From JAHBNG01 sp039028975 (GTDB lineage: Bacteria; Chloroflexota; Anaerolineae; Caldilineales; Caldilineaceae): a stretch of 41,846 bases of DNA. The DNA is taken from positions 1 to 41,846 of the forward strand of contig JBCCHB010000145.1 of assembly GCA_039028975.1 (NCBI GenBank), in the 5' to 3' direction. Shown here in pieces: positions 25,528-34,029 of the stretch (positions within the stretch are counted from its first letter, which is position 1; each line of letters starts with the position of its first letter). The notes beneath the pieces were generated by a model. The model saw only the letters and a list, made by a program, of their open reading frames with translations. It had not been told where the DNA came from and did no database searches. Both the position numbers and the translations under genes were made by a program.

Positions 25528-26172
25528 ATGACAAAAGAGTTCAGACTGAAAACACCGCTTGGCTTATTGCTTCTAATAAGCCTGTTGGTGGCTGCTGCAT
25601 GTGCGCCAACTGCCGCGGTTCCCCTGGATGGTGAACTACAAGAGTTAGCCATCGTCACTACCGCCAATACGCTGTCAAGTCCACGTGCTTCAACCCAACA
25701 AGGTACCGAAGCCTTCGACACGGTTATGAGCGTACTCACCAGCCCCCGTTGCAGTAACTGTCACCCCACTGGCGATCGTCCTCGTCAACGCGATGAGCAA
25801 ATCTTCCACATCCTCAACGTGACTCGTGGTGAAGATAACCACGGTGGCCCTGTCCAAACCTGCGAAACCTGCCATCACGAAGAGAATAATCCCTATAGCC
25901 TCGTCCCCGGCGCGCCGCATTGGGGCCTAGCACCCAAGAGTATGGGCTGGTTTGGGTTGACCCACGCTGAAATTGCCCAATCCCTGCTTGATCCCGAAAA
26001 GAATGGCGGACGCAGCCACGAAGATCTGCTCCACCACATGAGCAACGATGCACTCGTCCTCTGGGCGTGGGATCCCGGCGCGGATCGGACAACACCGCCT
26101 GTTTCCCATGAAGAGTTTGTTCAAGCACTGGAAGAGTGGCTTGATGCAGGCGCACCAATACCGGGTGAGTAG
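25528..26172 (+). CDS. Dihaem cytochrome c lipoprotein, cassette 1
   Basis: This 214-residue protein has a signal ending in the lipobox VAAAC (C25), so it is anchored outside the cytoplasmic membrane. Two haem-binding motifs are present: C75-SNCH79 and C112-ETCHH. The domain is rich in His and Trp (FHILNVTRGEDNHGG, APHWGLAPKSMGWFGLTHAE, EDLLHHMSND). Proteins of this type are found beside isoquinoline-1-oxidoreductase-like genes and probably accept electrons from the molybdenum enzyme. It is followed 16 nt later by the [2Fe-2S] subunit. A close paralogue is at 38552. Confidence 0.85.
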   Translation: MTKEFRLKTPLGLLLLISLLVAAACAPTAAVPLDGELQELAIVTTANTLSSPRASTQQGTEAFDTVMSVLTSPRCSNCHPTGDRPRQRDEQIFHILNVTRGEDNHGGPVQTCETCHHEENNPYSLVPGAPHWGLAPKSMGWFGLTHAEIAQSLLDPEKNGGRSHEDLLHHMSNDALVLWAWDPGADRTTPPVSHEEFVQALEEWLDAGAPIPGE

Positions 26173-26188
26173 ATAAAAGGACATAACC

Positions 26189-26656
26189 ATGGAAATTAAC
26201 TTTACAATCAATGGCGATCCAGTAACAGTCGATGTGGAACCGATGATGCCGCTGCTGTGGGTGGTGCGTGATGAATTGGGGCTAAAGGGCACCAAGTACG
26301 GCTGTGGCCGAGCCATGTGTGGTGCCTGTTCGCTCCATGTGGATGGTGATCTCTTTCGCTCTTGCACCTACCCTGTGAAGAATGTAGAAGGCAAAGCGGT
26401 CACCACGCTGGAAGGACTGTCAGAGAGTGACGAGAATCTGCATCCAATTCAGCAGGCGTGGATGGATGTAAACGTGCCGCAGTGTGGCTATTGCCAACCA
26501 GGCTTTATGATGGCCGCGGCCAAGCTGATTGCCGAGATCCCCAACCCAACCGACGAGGATATCAAACAGAACATCAGCAACATCTGTCGCTGCGGCACGC
26601 ACCCGCGGATCATCAAGGCGATCCACCGAGCGGCAGAGCTAAACCAGGAGGGTTAG
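26189..26656 (+). CDS. [2Fe-2S] small subunit, isoquinoline 1-oxidoreductase alpha type, cassette 1
   Basis: This 155-residue iron-sulfur protein of the xanthine-oxidase family carries electrons from the Mo cofactor. The N-terminal plant-type ferredoxin site is CGRAMCGAC plus C59 (C39, C44, C47, C59). The C-terminal helical domain carries QCGYCQPG (C99, C102) and ICRCGTHPRI (C133, C135). There is no signal peptide, so it would be exported with the Tat-bearing large subunit. AAAGGACA precedes the start. It differs from the cassette 2 copy at about 11 positions by eye. Confidence 0.93.
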   Translation: MEINFTINGDPVTVDVEPMMPLLWVVRDELGLKGTKYGCGRAMCGACSLHVDGDLFRSCTYPVKNVEGKAVTTLEGLSESDENLHPIQQAWMDVNVPQCGYCQPGFMMAAAKLIAEIPNPTDEDIKQNISNICRCGTHPRIIKAIHRAAELNQEG

Positions 26657-26660
26657 GGCA

Positions 26661-28892
26661 ATGGCAAACGAAACTACGACGCCAGTCACTGAGTATGAAC
26701 AACCTAAAAAGCGACGACGGATTTTTAGTCGGCGCAATTTTCTGATTGGTGGCGCAATCGTTCTTGGTGGCTCGGCGGCTGCACTCTACTTTGGCCGAAC
26801 CCCCATTCGTCGCTCCCTCCACCACTTCATGGCCGACGCTGGCGGCCCCCATGGTATCTCTGGCTTCGAACCCGATATCGTCTTTGAAATGCTGCCCGAC
26901 AACACCTTGCAGATTAACTTTGCTAAGGCAGAAATGGGGCAAGGCATCGTTACAGGCATGGCAATGATGGCCGCGGAAGAACTCGACATCGCCTACGAAA
27001 ACATTACCGTCAAGATGGCGACTTCGGCCAATGGTCTGATCGACGGATTTGGCACGGGTGGCAGTGCAACCACGCGCAGTATGTATGAGCCGACCCGCGA
27101 GTTAGCGGCCACATTCCGCGAAATGCTCAAGACGTCGGCGGCAGCCCAGTGGGGCGTAGATGTCTCTCAGGTCAGCTCAGCCGATGGCGTGGTCAGTGCT
27201 GGCAGCAACAGCATGACCTACGTCGATGTGGTCAACAGCACGACCGAATGGGAGATCCCTGACACGCCGGAATTGCGCCCGCGCTCATCGTTCAAAGTGA
27301 TTGGCACCGAGAAGCCGCGTATCGATCTCAAGCCCAAAGTGATGGGTGATGCGATCTTTGGGCTGGACCAGGAAGTGCCTAATATGCTCCACGCCAACGT
27401 GCTCAAATGCCCCTTCATCGAAGGCACGCTCCGGAGCATGGATGTTGAGGCTGCTAAAGCATTCCCGGGTGTGGTCGATGTGGTCGAATTAGAGGATCTG
27501 GTTGCGGTAGTGGCAGAGAATCGCTATGCCGCCGAAATGGGTAAGCGCAAGCTGAATGCACAGTGGGAAGTGTCCAAAGTTTGGCAGCAGGACGAAATTG
27601 ACGCCAAGCTCACGGTTGGCAATGAAGACGTCACGCCCGTCAACCTACTCAACAATGGCAACGCGGTGCGCACCATTGATGCGGACGGCGGCACGGTGCT
27701 CGAAGCGGAATACCGTGTGCCAATTGGCGTTCATGCTCACATGGAGCCGAACAGTGCCATTGTGGACGTGCGCGAGGAATCCGCTCTTGTGATCACGGCG
27801 ACCCAGGCAGCAGGCCTTGCACGCTCAGATGTTGCGAGCGCCACTGGATTGGACGCGGACAACGTTGAAGTGCAGACGGCGTACCTAGGGGGAGGATTTG
27901 GCCGCCGCTATGCCCTCAACCCCGCTGGTGATGCTGCACGCATTTCCCAGGCTGTGGGGGGACCGGTTCAGGTCGTCTGGGATCGAGAGACCGAATTTCT
28001 GTGTGGCGTCGTGCGCCCTGCTACCCATCACATCCTGCGTGCCAAACTAGACGACGCTGGTGAACTGATCGCCATGAATCACGAATTGGCCTCTGGCGAT
28101 CAGGGATTGGGGCTATTGCCACTGCCCATTCCGCTCAAGCCCATTCTCGGTGCCGATATCATCTCCGCCGGACACGGCGCGGCACCTTTATACAATGTGG
28201 AAAATAGCGAGGCCAACATCTGGCACATCGACATGCCTTTCCTTACCAGCATCTGGCGCGGCGTAGGCATGTACCCCAACAGCTTTGCTATTGAGAGCTT
28301 TATGGACGAGGTAGCCCGTGCCGCCAATCAAGACCCGTTCGATCTGCGCTTGGAACATCTGCCTGCAGAGGAAGAAAAGCATGAGCGCTGGAAAGAGATG
28401 TTGCTGCGTCTGCGCGAAGAGAGCGGCTGGGATACGCCGAAAGCAGAGGGCATCGGACGCGGCATGGCCATCATCGAAGATCGCATCACCGTCGCTGCAG
28501 CCGTCGTCGAAGCTGAGATTGTAGAGGGCAACATCCGTATCACCAAGGTCACGTCCGCAGTCGACCCTGGCGTGGTCATCAACCCGGATGGTGTGCGCCA
28601 ACAGGTAGAAGGCTGTGCCATGATGGGCATCGGCTCTGCGCTCTATGAAGACAACCGCATCGTAGACGGACAGTTCTATGCCACCAATTACCACAAATAT
28701 CCGTTAGCCATGCTCTCCGACACGCCGCCCGAAATCAACGTCGTTATGCTCGAAGGGTCGGAGGTACCAACAGGCATTGGCGAACCACCAATTGCGCCGA
28801 TAGCGCCTGCCATTGCCAACGCCGTCTTTGATCTGACGGGAGTCCGTTTGCGCAATTTGCCTTTGCAAAAGGAATTCAGCAGCATGAGCTAA
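26661..28892 (+). CDS. Molybdopterin large subunit, isoquinoline 1-oxidoreductase beta type, cassette 1
   Basis: This is a 743-residue Mo-hydroxylase/aldehyde-oxidoreductase subunit. A twin-arginine signal (KKRRRIFSRRNFLIGG, RR at 24-25) predicts export of the folded complex. Family landmarks are AEMGQGIVTGMAMMAAEELD, GTGGSATTRSMYEP, RVPIGVHAHMEPNSA, TQAAGLARSD, the cofactor loop YLGGGFGRRYALN, WDRETEF and the C-terminal GIGEPPIAPIAPAIANAVF with the active-site Glu region. It starts 4 nt after the small subunit. The substrate (N-heterocycle, aldehyde or alcohol) cannot be read from the sequence. Confidence 0.92.
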   Translation: MANETTTPVTEYEQPKKRRRIFSRRNFLIGGAIVLGGSAAALYFGRTPIRRSLHHFMADAGGPHGISGFEPDIVFEMLPDNTLQINFAKAEMGQGIVTGMAMMAAEELDIAYENITVKMATSANGLIDGFGTGGSATTRSMYEPTRELAATFREMLKTSAAAQWGVDVSQVSSADGVVSAGSNSMTYVDVVNSTTEWEIPDTPELRPRSSFKVIGTEKPRIDLKPKVMGDAIFGLDQEVPNMLHANVLKCPFIEGTLRSMDVEAAKAFPGVVDVVELEDLVAVVAENRYAAEMGKRKLNAQWEVSKVWQQDEIDAKLTVGNEDVTPVNLLNNGNAVRTIDADGGTVLEAEYRVPIGVHAHMEPNSAIVDVREESALVITATQAAGLARSDVASATGLDADNVEVQTAYLGGGFGRRYALNPAGDAARISQAVGGPVQVVWDRETEFLCGVVRPATHHILRAKLDDAGELIAMNHELASGDQGLGLLPLPIPLKPILGADIISAGHGAAPLYNVENSEANIWHIDMPFLTSIWRGVGMYPNSFAIESFMDEVARAANQDPFDLRLEHLPAEEEKHERWKEMLLRLREESGWDTPKAEGIGRGMAIIEDRITVAAAVVEAEIVEGNIRITKVTSAVDPGVVINPDGVRQQVEGCAMMGIGSALYEDNRIVDGQFYATNYHKYPLAMLSDTPPEINVVMLEGSEVPTGIGEPPIAPIAPAIANAVFDLTGVRLRNLPLQKEFSSMS

Positions 28893-28978
28893 AGCTATTG
28901 TAGCCGAGGAGTGAGCACGTCCGTGCAGCCGATCGGAATACAGACCCTGAGCACCCATAGAAATTAAATCCCCAAAAG

Positions 28979-29018
28979 ACCCTAGCACGGCTCACTTGCA
29001 GTCTGTGCTAGGGTTTTT
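28979..29018 (+). terminator. Intrinsic terminator after cassette 1
   Basis: ACCCTAGCAC (28979-28988) pairs perfectly with GTGCTAGGGT (29005-29014), followed by TTTTT. It ends the plus-strand cassette and also faces the end of the convergent DUF1330 gene. Confidence 0.85.
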
Positions 29019-29037
29019 AATTCTATAATCAGACTGA

Positions 29038-29340
29038 TTATGCAAGATCATCCGTGGCTTCAATGAGGAAGTGGTAGCTGTTCGAGCCAGCAGTCCGGGC
29101 CTCTAGGTGAGGTGCATACTCAGGATCGTTCATGAAGGCGCGTGCAGCTTCCTTGGAGGGCCACTCTAAGATGACTCGTAGCGCAGCATCTTGACTTTCC
29201 CCTTCGAGCTGTTCATGGCTGGCAGTCCGCGCCAGATACTTTCCCCCATGCTTGGTAATAAGCTTGCCGACAGGTTCGATATAGGGTGCGATCCATTCAT
29301 CAGTGGTGGGTGTGACGGCTAGAACTGAGTAGTAGGCCAT
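29038..29340 (-). CDS. DUF1330-like small protein
   Basis: This 100-residue protein has a dimeric alpha/beta-barrel (ferredoxin-like) fold: YYSVLAVTPT strand, GKLITKHGGKYLART, then RVILEWPSKEAARAFMNDPE and YAPHLEAR, the usual DUF1330 pattern. AAGGAGAA precedes the start. Members are uncharacterised; the fold is shared with monooxygenases and stress proteins. It is convergent with cassette 1 and divergent from the IclR gene. Confidence 0.8.
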   Translation of the reverse strand: MAYYSVLAVTPTTDEWIAPYIEPVGKLITKHGGKYLARTASHEQLEGESQDAALRVILEWPSKEAARAFMNDPEYAPHLEARTAGSNSYHFLIEATDDLA

Positions 29341-29405
29341 TGTTATTTTCTCCTTCGTGTTTGATTATCCACTAAATTAAGTTACGGGATTATACTGCCG
29401 TCGGC

Positions 29406-29456
29406 CATAGATGAGAATGGCCTCTCGATTAAAATAACAAATCATTCTCATCTATG
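29406..29456. repeat. Inverted repeat, 14-bp perfect arms
   Basis: CATAGATGAGAATG (29406-29419) pairs with 29443-29456 across a 23-nt loop. A further CCGT/ACGG pair flanks it if four bases bulge on the left. It lies between the divergent DUF1330 and IclR genes. Confidence 0.75.
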
Positions 29457-29550
29457 ACGGAGCTGAGTATAAGTTACGGGGATTCAGTCATCAGAGTATA
29501 TGACCAAGTCCATTATCCATGTTAACAGACAAATAATCAAGTGTGCAGCA

Positions 29551-29654
29551 GTGAAAATGTTCACCGATATTTCACTATTTGAAAAACTGTGGATTGCTTT
29601 CGCTTCAACAGCGTGCTACAATTGGTTTTCCCCACTATTTTTCACTATTTGAAA
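29551..29654. promoter_or_regulatory. Candidate IclR operators: GTGAA palindrome and two TTTCACTATTTGAAA copies
   Basis: TTTCACTATTTGAAA occurs at 29570-29584 and 29640-29654, exactly 70 bp apart, each partly palindromic (TTTCA, TGAAA). A further palindrome, GTGAA-N4-TTCAC, is at 29551-29564. All lie within 135 bp of the iclR start. IclR proteins bind as tetramers to paired sites of about this size, so autoregulation is a reasonable reading. Confidence 0.6.
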
Positions 29655-29681
29655 TAGGATATATCGCTTTTTATTGGATAA

Positions 29682-30521
29682 ATGCTCTACTCACCTGCAT
29701 CCACGTCATCTAAAAAACGGGCCAAAAACGATCTGATCGGGTCAGTTCAGCGCGCCTTACGGATAACAGAGCTGTTGGCACATCATCCAGCGGGATTGAA
29801 CGCGAAGCAAATTAGCTTAAAGTTAAGTCTAAATATCAGTACCTGTTATCACCTCATCAACACGTTAGAGCATGAGGGGTACATCGTAAAAGACCCGACA
29901 ACGCTGCAATTCCGAGCCAGTGGAAAAGTGGGTTACACAGCCTTTGCTCAGGCAGCGCCAGCCCAGCTTGTGCAACAGCTGACCCCACACGTTAAAGAAC
30001 TAAAAGAAATCACCGAAGAGACTTCATACCTATCGATTTGGGACAGTCAGGAGATCGCCATAGCCCACATTGTGGAAGCAGATAAAACCATTGTGGTCAA
30101 ATCAGTCCACGTTGGCTTTACCCAAGGCAATCATGCCAGCGCACTAGGCAAAGCCATATTGGCCCATCTACCTGCGGAGCAGTTTACCCTCTATTTTGCT
30201 GAGCGCTCCTTACCTAGCTACACGGTAAATACCATAACTGACCTGGATTCGCTAAAAAAATATTTAGTCCAAGTCCGAGAAAAGGGCTATGCCCTGGATC
30301 TTGAAGAATTCATGGAAGAGGTTCACTGCATTAGCGCACCTATTTTCGATGCGCAAGGAAATGCCATGGCCGCCATTGCCATTTCTCTGCCCGCTATCCG
30401 TTCGGAACGAAATAGTGCCCACCTAATCTCAAAAGTAAGGCAGGCCGCCAATTCAGCGTCCCGCACCCTGAGCATTCTGGGGTACGTTCTTCCTCAAGAT
30501 GGGTTTGAGGAAACAGCATGA
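29682..30521 (+). CDS. IclR-family regulator
   Basis: This 279-residue one-component regulator has a winged helix-turn-helix at residues about 20-80 (VQRALRITELLAHHPAGLNA, then SLNISTCYHLINTLEHEGYI) and a GAF-like effector domain (YLSIWDSQEIAIAHI, GNHASALGKAILAHLP, YALDLEEFMEEVHCISAPIF, AAIAISLP). Its gene leads directly into the aco cluster (56 nt to acoX), with repeated operator-like sites upstream. It probably controls that cluster in response to a small carboxylate or ketone. Confidence 0.92.
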   Translation: MLYSPASTSSKKRAKNDLIGSVQRALRITELLAHHPAGLNAKQISLKLSLNISTCYHLINTLEHEGYIVKDPTTLQFRASGKVGYTAFAQAAPAQLVQQLTPHVKELKEITEETSYLSIWDSQEIAIAHIVEADKTIVVKSVHVGFTQGNHASALGKAILAHLPAEQFTLYFAERSLPSYTVNTITDLDSLKKYLVQVREKGYALDLEEFMEEVHCISAPIFDAQGNAMAAIAISLPAIRSERNSAHLISKVRQAANSASRTLSILGYVLPQDGFEETA

Positions 30522-30541
30522 GATGGTTACATTCAGCGCTG

Positions 30542-30599
30542 TTTCAAAACCGGCGTGAGCGATCGCGAGCATAGTTTATGGGAAACGCCGGTTTTGAAA
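30542..30599 (+). repeat. 15-bp inverted repeat enclosing the acoX start codon
   Basis: TTTCAAAACCGGCGT (30542-30556) is perfectly complementary to 30585-30599. The 28-nt loop contains the ATG of acoX (30578) and the octamer GCGATCGC (30559-30566). In mRNA the start codon would sit in the loop of a stable stem, which could limit or control translation. Confidence 0.8.
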
Positions 30600-31651
30600 G
30601 CAACCGCAGCATAGTTGGCCTCATTGCCAACCCTGCATCTGGCAAAGACATTCGCCGCCTTGTGACCCATGCGACTGTCTTTGACAACAACGAAAAGATC
30701 AACATTATCCGGCGCGTTCTACTGGGCCTAGATGCTCTAGGCATTCAACAGGTGCTGGCGATGCCGGATAATTTCGGCATGGTGCTCGAAGCGCATAGAA
30801 AGGCCAACGTCTCGTTAACCGTCGAGCTGCTGGAGATGCCCCTGAAGAACGGGACGGTAGATTCAACCAATGCCGCAACAAGAATGGCCAATGCCGGCGT
30901 GGGCTGCATCGTGACGCTGGGTGGTGATGGTACAAATCGAGCTGTGGCAAAAGGATGTGGCTATGTTCCCTTGGTGCCTATTTCTACCGGTACAAATAAT
31001 GCGTTCCCCGTGATGATAGAGGGAACACTGGCTGGATTGGCGGCGGCTGCGGTGGCGTTGCGAATACCCGGTGTGCGCGAAGCGGGTGTACGGTTAGCCC
31101 CTCGGTTGGATATCTATCGTGAGCGGGAACAGATTGACTTTGCCTTGGTCGACGTTGTGGCGTATGCGGAACGCTTTGTGGCCAGCGGCGCCATCTGGGA
31201 TCCGCAAAAAATCCAAACGGTTGTGCTGGCCCACCCTCGCCCTGGCACCATAGGGGCCTCTGCCATCGGTGGCTGTCTACCACAAGCCTCAGTCAACAAA
31301 AAGACGGGAATGTGGATAGAGTTAGCTACTAAAGAATCAGGTAGTGAAGAACCAGCCAGCAAAGAATCAGCCAGCAGCGGGCAGCCCATTTTGGCACCCA
31401 TTGCGCCCGGCGTAGTGGCAGAACTGACAATACATTCCTACCGTGAGTTAGCAGTTGGTGAGGGTGGAACAATTTCAGCAGCCCCATCTGTACTTGCAAT
31501 GGACGGCGAGCGAGAAATACCCATAAAGGCAGGCGACACAATAGAGGTACGGCTCAGCCAAAACGGTCCACACGTAGTTGACGTCACGGCCGTGCTGCAG
31601 GCCGCTAGCCAAGCCGGTGCGTTTACAAACCCCCTGTTCTGGAGAAGTTAG
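30578..31651 (+). CDS. acoX: AcoX-like ATP-NAD kinase-fold protein
   Basis: This 357-residue protein has the NAD-kinase/diacylglycerol-kinase fold: VGLIANPASGKDIRRLV at the N-terminus and the nucleotide loop VTLGGDGTNRAVAKG, followed by VPISTGTNNAFP. This matches AcoX proteins encoded with acetoin dehydrogenase genes, whose role is still unclear. A Ser/Glu-rich stretch near residues 250-270 (KESGSEEPASKESASSG) is a likely linker. There is no good ribosome site, and the start lies in a hairpin loop, so expression may be low or dependent on read-through from the IclR gene. Confidence 0.82.
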   Translation: MGNAGFESNRSIVGLIANPASGKDIRRLVTHATVFDNNEKINIIRRVLLGLDALGIQQVLAMPDNFGMVLEAHRKANVSLTVELLEMPLKNGTVDSTNAATRMANAGVGCIVTLGGDGTNRAVAKGCGYVPLVPISTGTNNAFPVMIEGTLAGLAAAAVALRIPGVREAGVRLAPRLDIYREREQIDFALVDVVAYAERFVASGAIWDPQKIQTVVLAHPRPGTIGASAIGGCLPQASVNKKTGMWIELATKESGSEEPASKESASSGQPILAPIAPGVVAELTIHSYRELAVGEGGTISAAPSVLAMDGEREIPIKAGDTIEVRLSQNGPHVVDVTAVLQAASQAGAFTNPLFWRS

Positions 31652-31780
31652 TAGTCAATATATACGTCGCCAGAAAAATCTTGTCTCGACTCTTGACCGA
31701 TCCATTCTGGAGAATTCCGAGAACGGAGGAGAGAACATTTCTGGCCATCGATAGGTACGACAGTTCAAAGGAGAAAATCA

Positions 31781-32767
31781 ATGTCCCTAGACAAAAGTGT
31801 CATGCTCGATCTGTACCGCGATATCGTTCTGATTCGCACGTTTGAAGAACGGTTGGGCGTCATCTATTACGAAGACAAGCTGCCCGCTTTTGATATTGCC
31901 GCTGGACCCATCCCCGGCGAAATGCATCTGTCAACAGGTCAAGAAGCGGTTGCGGCTGGCGTCTGTGCGCACCTCAACGCTGATGATCCCGTCACCAGTA
32001 CCCACCGCCCCCATGGACACATGATCGCCAAAGGGGTTGACTTAAACCCAATGATGGCCGAAATTTTTGGTAAGAAGACGGGGCTTTGCCAGGGCAAGGG
32101 CGGACACATGCACCTGTTTGATCCGTCGATTCATTTTGGCTGTGGGGGCATTGTTGGTGGCGGCATTCCCCATGCCGTTGGTGCGGCCCTCGCCATTAAA
32201 TCCCGCAAAGAAAACCGAGTCGCCGTCTCCTTCTTTGGCGAAGGTGCAGCCAACATTGGTGCATTTCACGAGTCTTTAAATCTGGCCTCGGTCTGGAATT
32301 TACCCTGTGTTTTTGTTGTTGAAGATAATCTCTATGCCATCTCCGTCCCCAAAGAGGCATCCACCGCAGTGCGCAGCAACGCCGAACGGGGCGCAGCCTA
32401 TGGCATTCCGGCTGTGCAGGTGGATGGCCAGAACGCGGTTGCCGTCTACGAAGCGGCCGGAGAGGCCGTCGCCCGCTCGCGTCGCGGCGAGGGACCAACG
32501 TTGATTGAGGCTGTTTGCTACCGTTTCCGCGGTCACTTTGAGGGGGATGCCGAGGGCTATCTGGGAGAAGATGAGAAAGAGAATTGGAAAGAGAAAGACC
32601 CGATCAACATTTTGGGCGACCAGCTAAAAGAGCAAGATTGGCTAACCGATGCCGAAGCGGAAGCCATTCAGGCCGAAATGACCGAGCGCGTGATGGCAGC
32701 CGAACAATTCGCCCGCGAAAGTCCCTATCCGGCTGCAGAAGAAGCATTAGATCACGTGTTTGCCTAG
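31781..32767 (+). CDS. acoA: Thiamine-pyrophosphate dehydrogenase E1 alpha subunit (acetoin dehydrogenase type)
   Basis: This 328-residue E1 alpha chain has the TPP/Mg motif GEGAANIGAFHESLNLASVW ending at VVEDN (a GDGxxN variant), and GKGGHMHLFD, FGCGGIVGGGIPHAVG and YRFRGHFEGDAEGY are all in place. Together with the beta chain it decarboxylates a 2-oxoacid or cleaves acetoin and passes the acyl group to the E2 lipoyl arm. The acoX neighbour favours acetoin; a 2-oxoacid dehydrogenase is the alternative. AAAGGAG lies 8 nt before the start. Confidence 0.9.
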   Translation: MSLDKSVMLDLYRDIVLIRTFEERLGVIYYEDKLPAFDIAAGPIPGEMHLSTGQEAVAAGVCAHLNADDPVTSTHRPHGHMIAKGVDLNPMMAEIFGKKTGLCQGKGGHMHLFDPSIHFGCGGIVGGGIPHAVGAALAIKSRKENRVAVSFFGEGAANIGAFHESLNLASVWNLPCVFVVEDNLYAISVPKEASTAVRSNAERGAAYGIPAVQVDGQNAVAVYEAAGEAVARSRRGEGPTLIEAVCYRFRGHFEGDAEGYLGEDEKENWKEKDPINILGDQLKEQDWLTDAEAEAIQAEMTERVMAAEQFARESPYPAAEEALDHVFA

Positions 32768-32791
32768 GTGCTGTATAGACTAAGTTTTTGC

Positions 32792-32880
32792 GCCCTCACC
32801 CCTGGCCCCTCTCCCAGGCTGGGAGAGGGGAATCTAGCTCCCTTCTCCTACACTTGGGGGAAGGGCTGGGGATGGGGGCC
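32792..32880. repeat. REP-like GC-rich palindrome between acoA and acoB
   Basis: CCCCTCTCCCAG (32806-32817) and its complement (32819-32830) form a 12-bp stem. Looser outer complementarity (CCCTCACCCC with GGGGATGGGG) extends it over about 85 bp. This type of CCCTCACCCC/CCCTCTCCC element is a common dispersed intergenic repeat in several phyla. It lies inside the operon, so it is probably transcribed. Confidence 0.75.
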
Positions 32881-32970
32881 AGAACATCTAATAACTTAGC
32901 TTACAGACTACTAGGCGTCTTCCCGAAATATCTTTCCCAGTAACATCTTCTCAAATCAGGAGAAACCACA

Positions 32971-33981
32971 ATGTCAGAACGATTATTAACCACTTCAAAG
33001 GCCATGTCAGAGGCAATTGCTCAAGAAATGGAGCGAGATGAAAATGTCTTTGTCCTTGGTGAAGACATCGGTGCCTACGGTGGCATTTTTGGCGCAACAG
33101 AAGGTCTGTTGCAACAGTTTGGTCCAGAACGCATCATCGACACCCCCATTTCCGAAATGGGCTTTATCGGTGCAGCCGTCGGCGCAGCCACGGAAGGGAT
33201 GCGCCCTATTGCAGAATTGATGTTTGTTGATTTCTTTGGCGCTGGCATGGATCAGATTTATAACCATATGGCGAAAATCCACTACATGTCTGGTGGCAAC
33301 ACCAAAGTGCCGATGGTATTGATGGCGGCCATTGGCGGCAGCTACAGCGATGCCGCTCAGCATTCTCAATGTCTATATAGCCTGTTTGCCCATACGCCAG
33401 GCATCAAAGTCGTCATTCCTTCTAGCCCATACGATGCCAAAGGCTTAATGACCCAGGCCATTCGTGACGATAGCCCGGTCATGTTCTTCTTTCACAAAGG
33501 GGGGCAAGGGCTAGGCTGGATGACGCCCAATCCGCGCGCAACAGCCCACGTCCCAGAAGAGCCATATACGATTCCATTTGGTCAGGCAGACGTGAAGCAC
33601 GAAGGCAGCGACGTAACAATTTTGACCGTTTCGCTCATGGTTCACCGTGCGTTGGACGCCGCCGAAAAGCTGGCCGAGGAGGGCATCAGCGCAGAGGTAA
33701 TTGACCTGCGCACGCTGGTTCCGCTAGACAGGGAAGCCATTGTGAATTCTGTCAAGAAGACCCACCGCGTGCTGATTGTAGACGAAGATTACCTGAGCTA
33801 CGGCATGTCTGGTGAATTGGTTGCGATTGTGGCAGAAGATGCGTTGGATTACCTGGATGCGCCGCCAAAGCGATTGGCCGTTCCCGATGTACCTATTCCT
33901 TACAGCCGTCCCATGGAACAACACGTGATTCCAACCATTGACCGTATTGTCAACTCGGTTAAAGAATTGGTGGAGAGTTAA
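32971..33981 (+). CDS. acoB: Dehydrogenase E1 beta subunit (acetoin dehydrogenase type)
   Basis: This 336-residue protein has a pyrimidine-binding transketolase domain (VFVLGEDIGAYGGIFGATEG, DTPISEMGFIGAAVGAA, AELMFVDFFGAGMDQI, SDAAQHSQCLYSLFAHTPG) and a transketolase C domain (DVTILTVSLMVHRALDAAE, VIDLRTLVPLD, HRVLIVDEDY). It pairs with acoA as an alpha2beta2 E1. CAGGAGAAA precedes the start. The 203-nt gap to acoA is filled by a palindromic repeat. Confidence 0.92.
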   Translation: MSERLLTTSKAMSEAIAQEMERDENVFVLGEDIGAYGGIFGATEGLLQQFGPERIIDTPISEMGFIGAAVGAATEGMRPIAELMFVDFFGAGMDQIYNHMAKIHYMSGGNTKVPMVLMAAIGGSYSDAAQHSQCLYSLFAHTPGIKVVIPSSPYDAKGLMTQAIRDDSPVMFFFHKGGQGLGWMTPNPRATAHVPEEPYTIPFGQADVKHEGSDVTILTVSLMVHRALDAAEKLAEEGISAEVIDLRTLVPLDREAIVNSVKKTHRVLIVDEDYLSYGMSGELVAIVAEDALDYLDAPPKRLAVPDVPIPYSRPMEQHVIPTIDRIVNSVKELVES

Positions 33982-34029
33982 TAGACAGTAAGGATTTCGT
34001 ATAATTTTTATAAACTGAGGAGCAAATCA

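Noticed and set aside
28188..28694. 168-codon minus-strand frame inside the Mo subunit
   Set aside because: Antisense shadow; the plus-strand frame is confirmed by its paralogue and cofactor motifs.
30559..30566. GCGATCGC as evidence of a cyanobacterial origin (HIP1 octamer)
   Set aside because: I noticed it only here; a single occurrence is expected by chance and gene content does not suggest a cyanobacterium.
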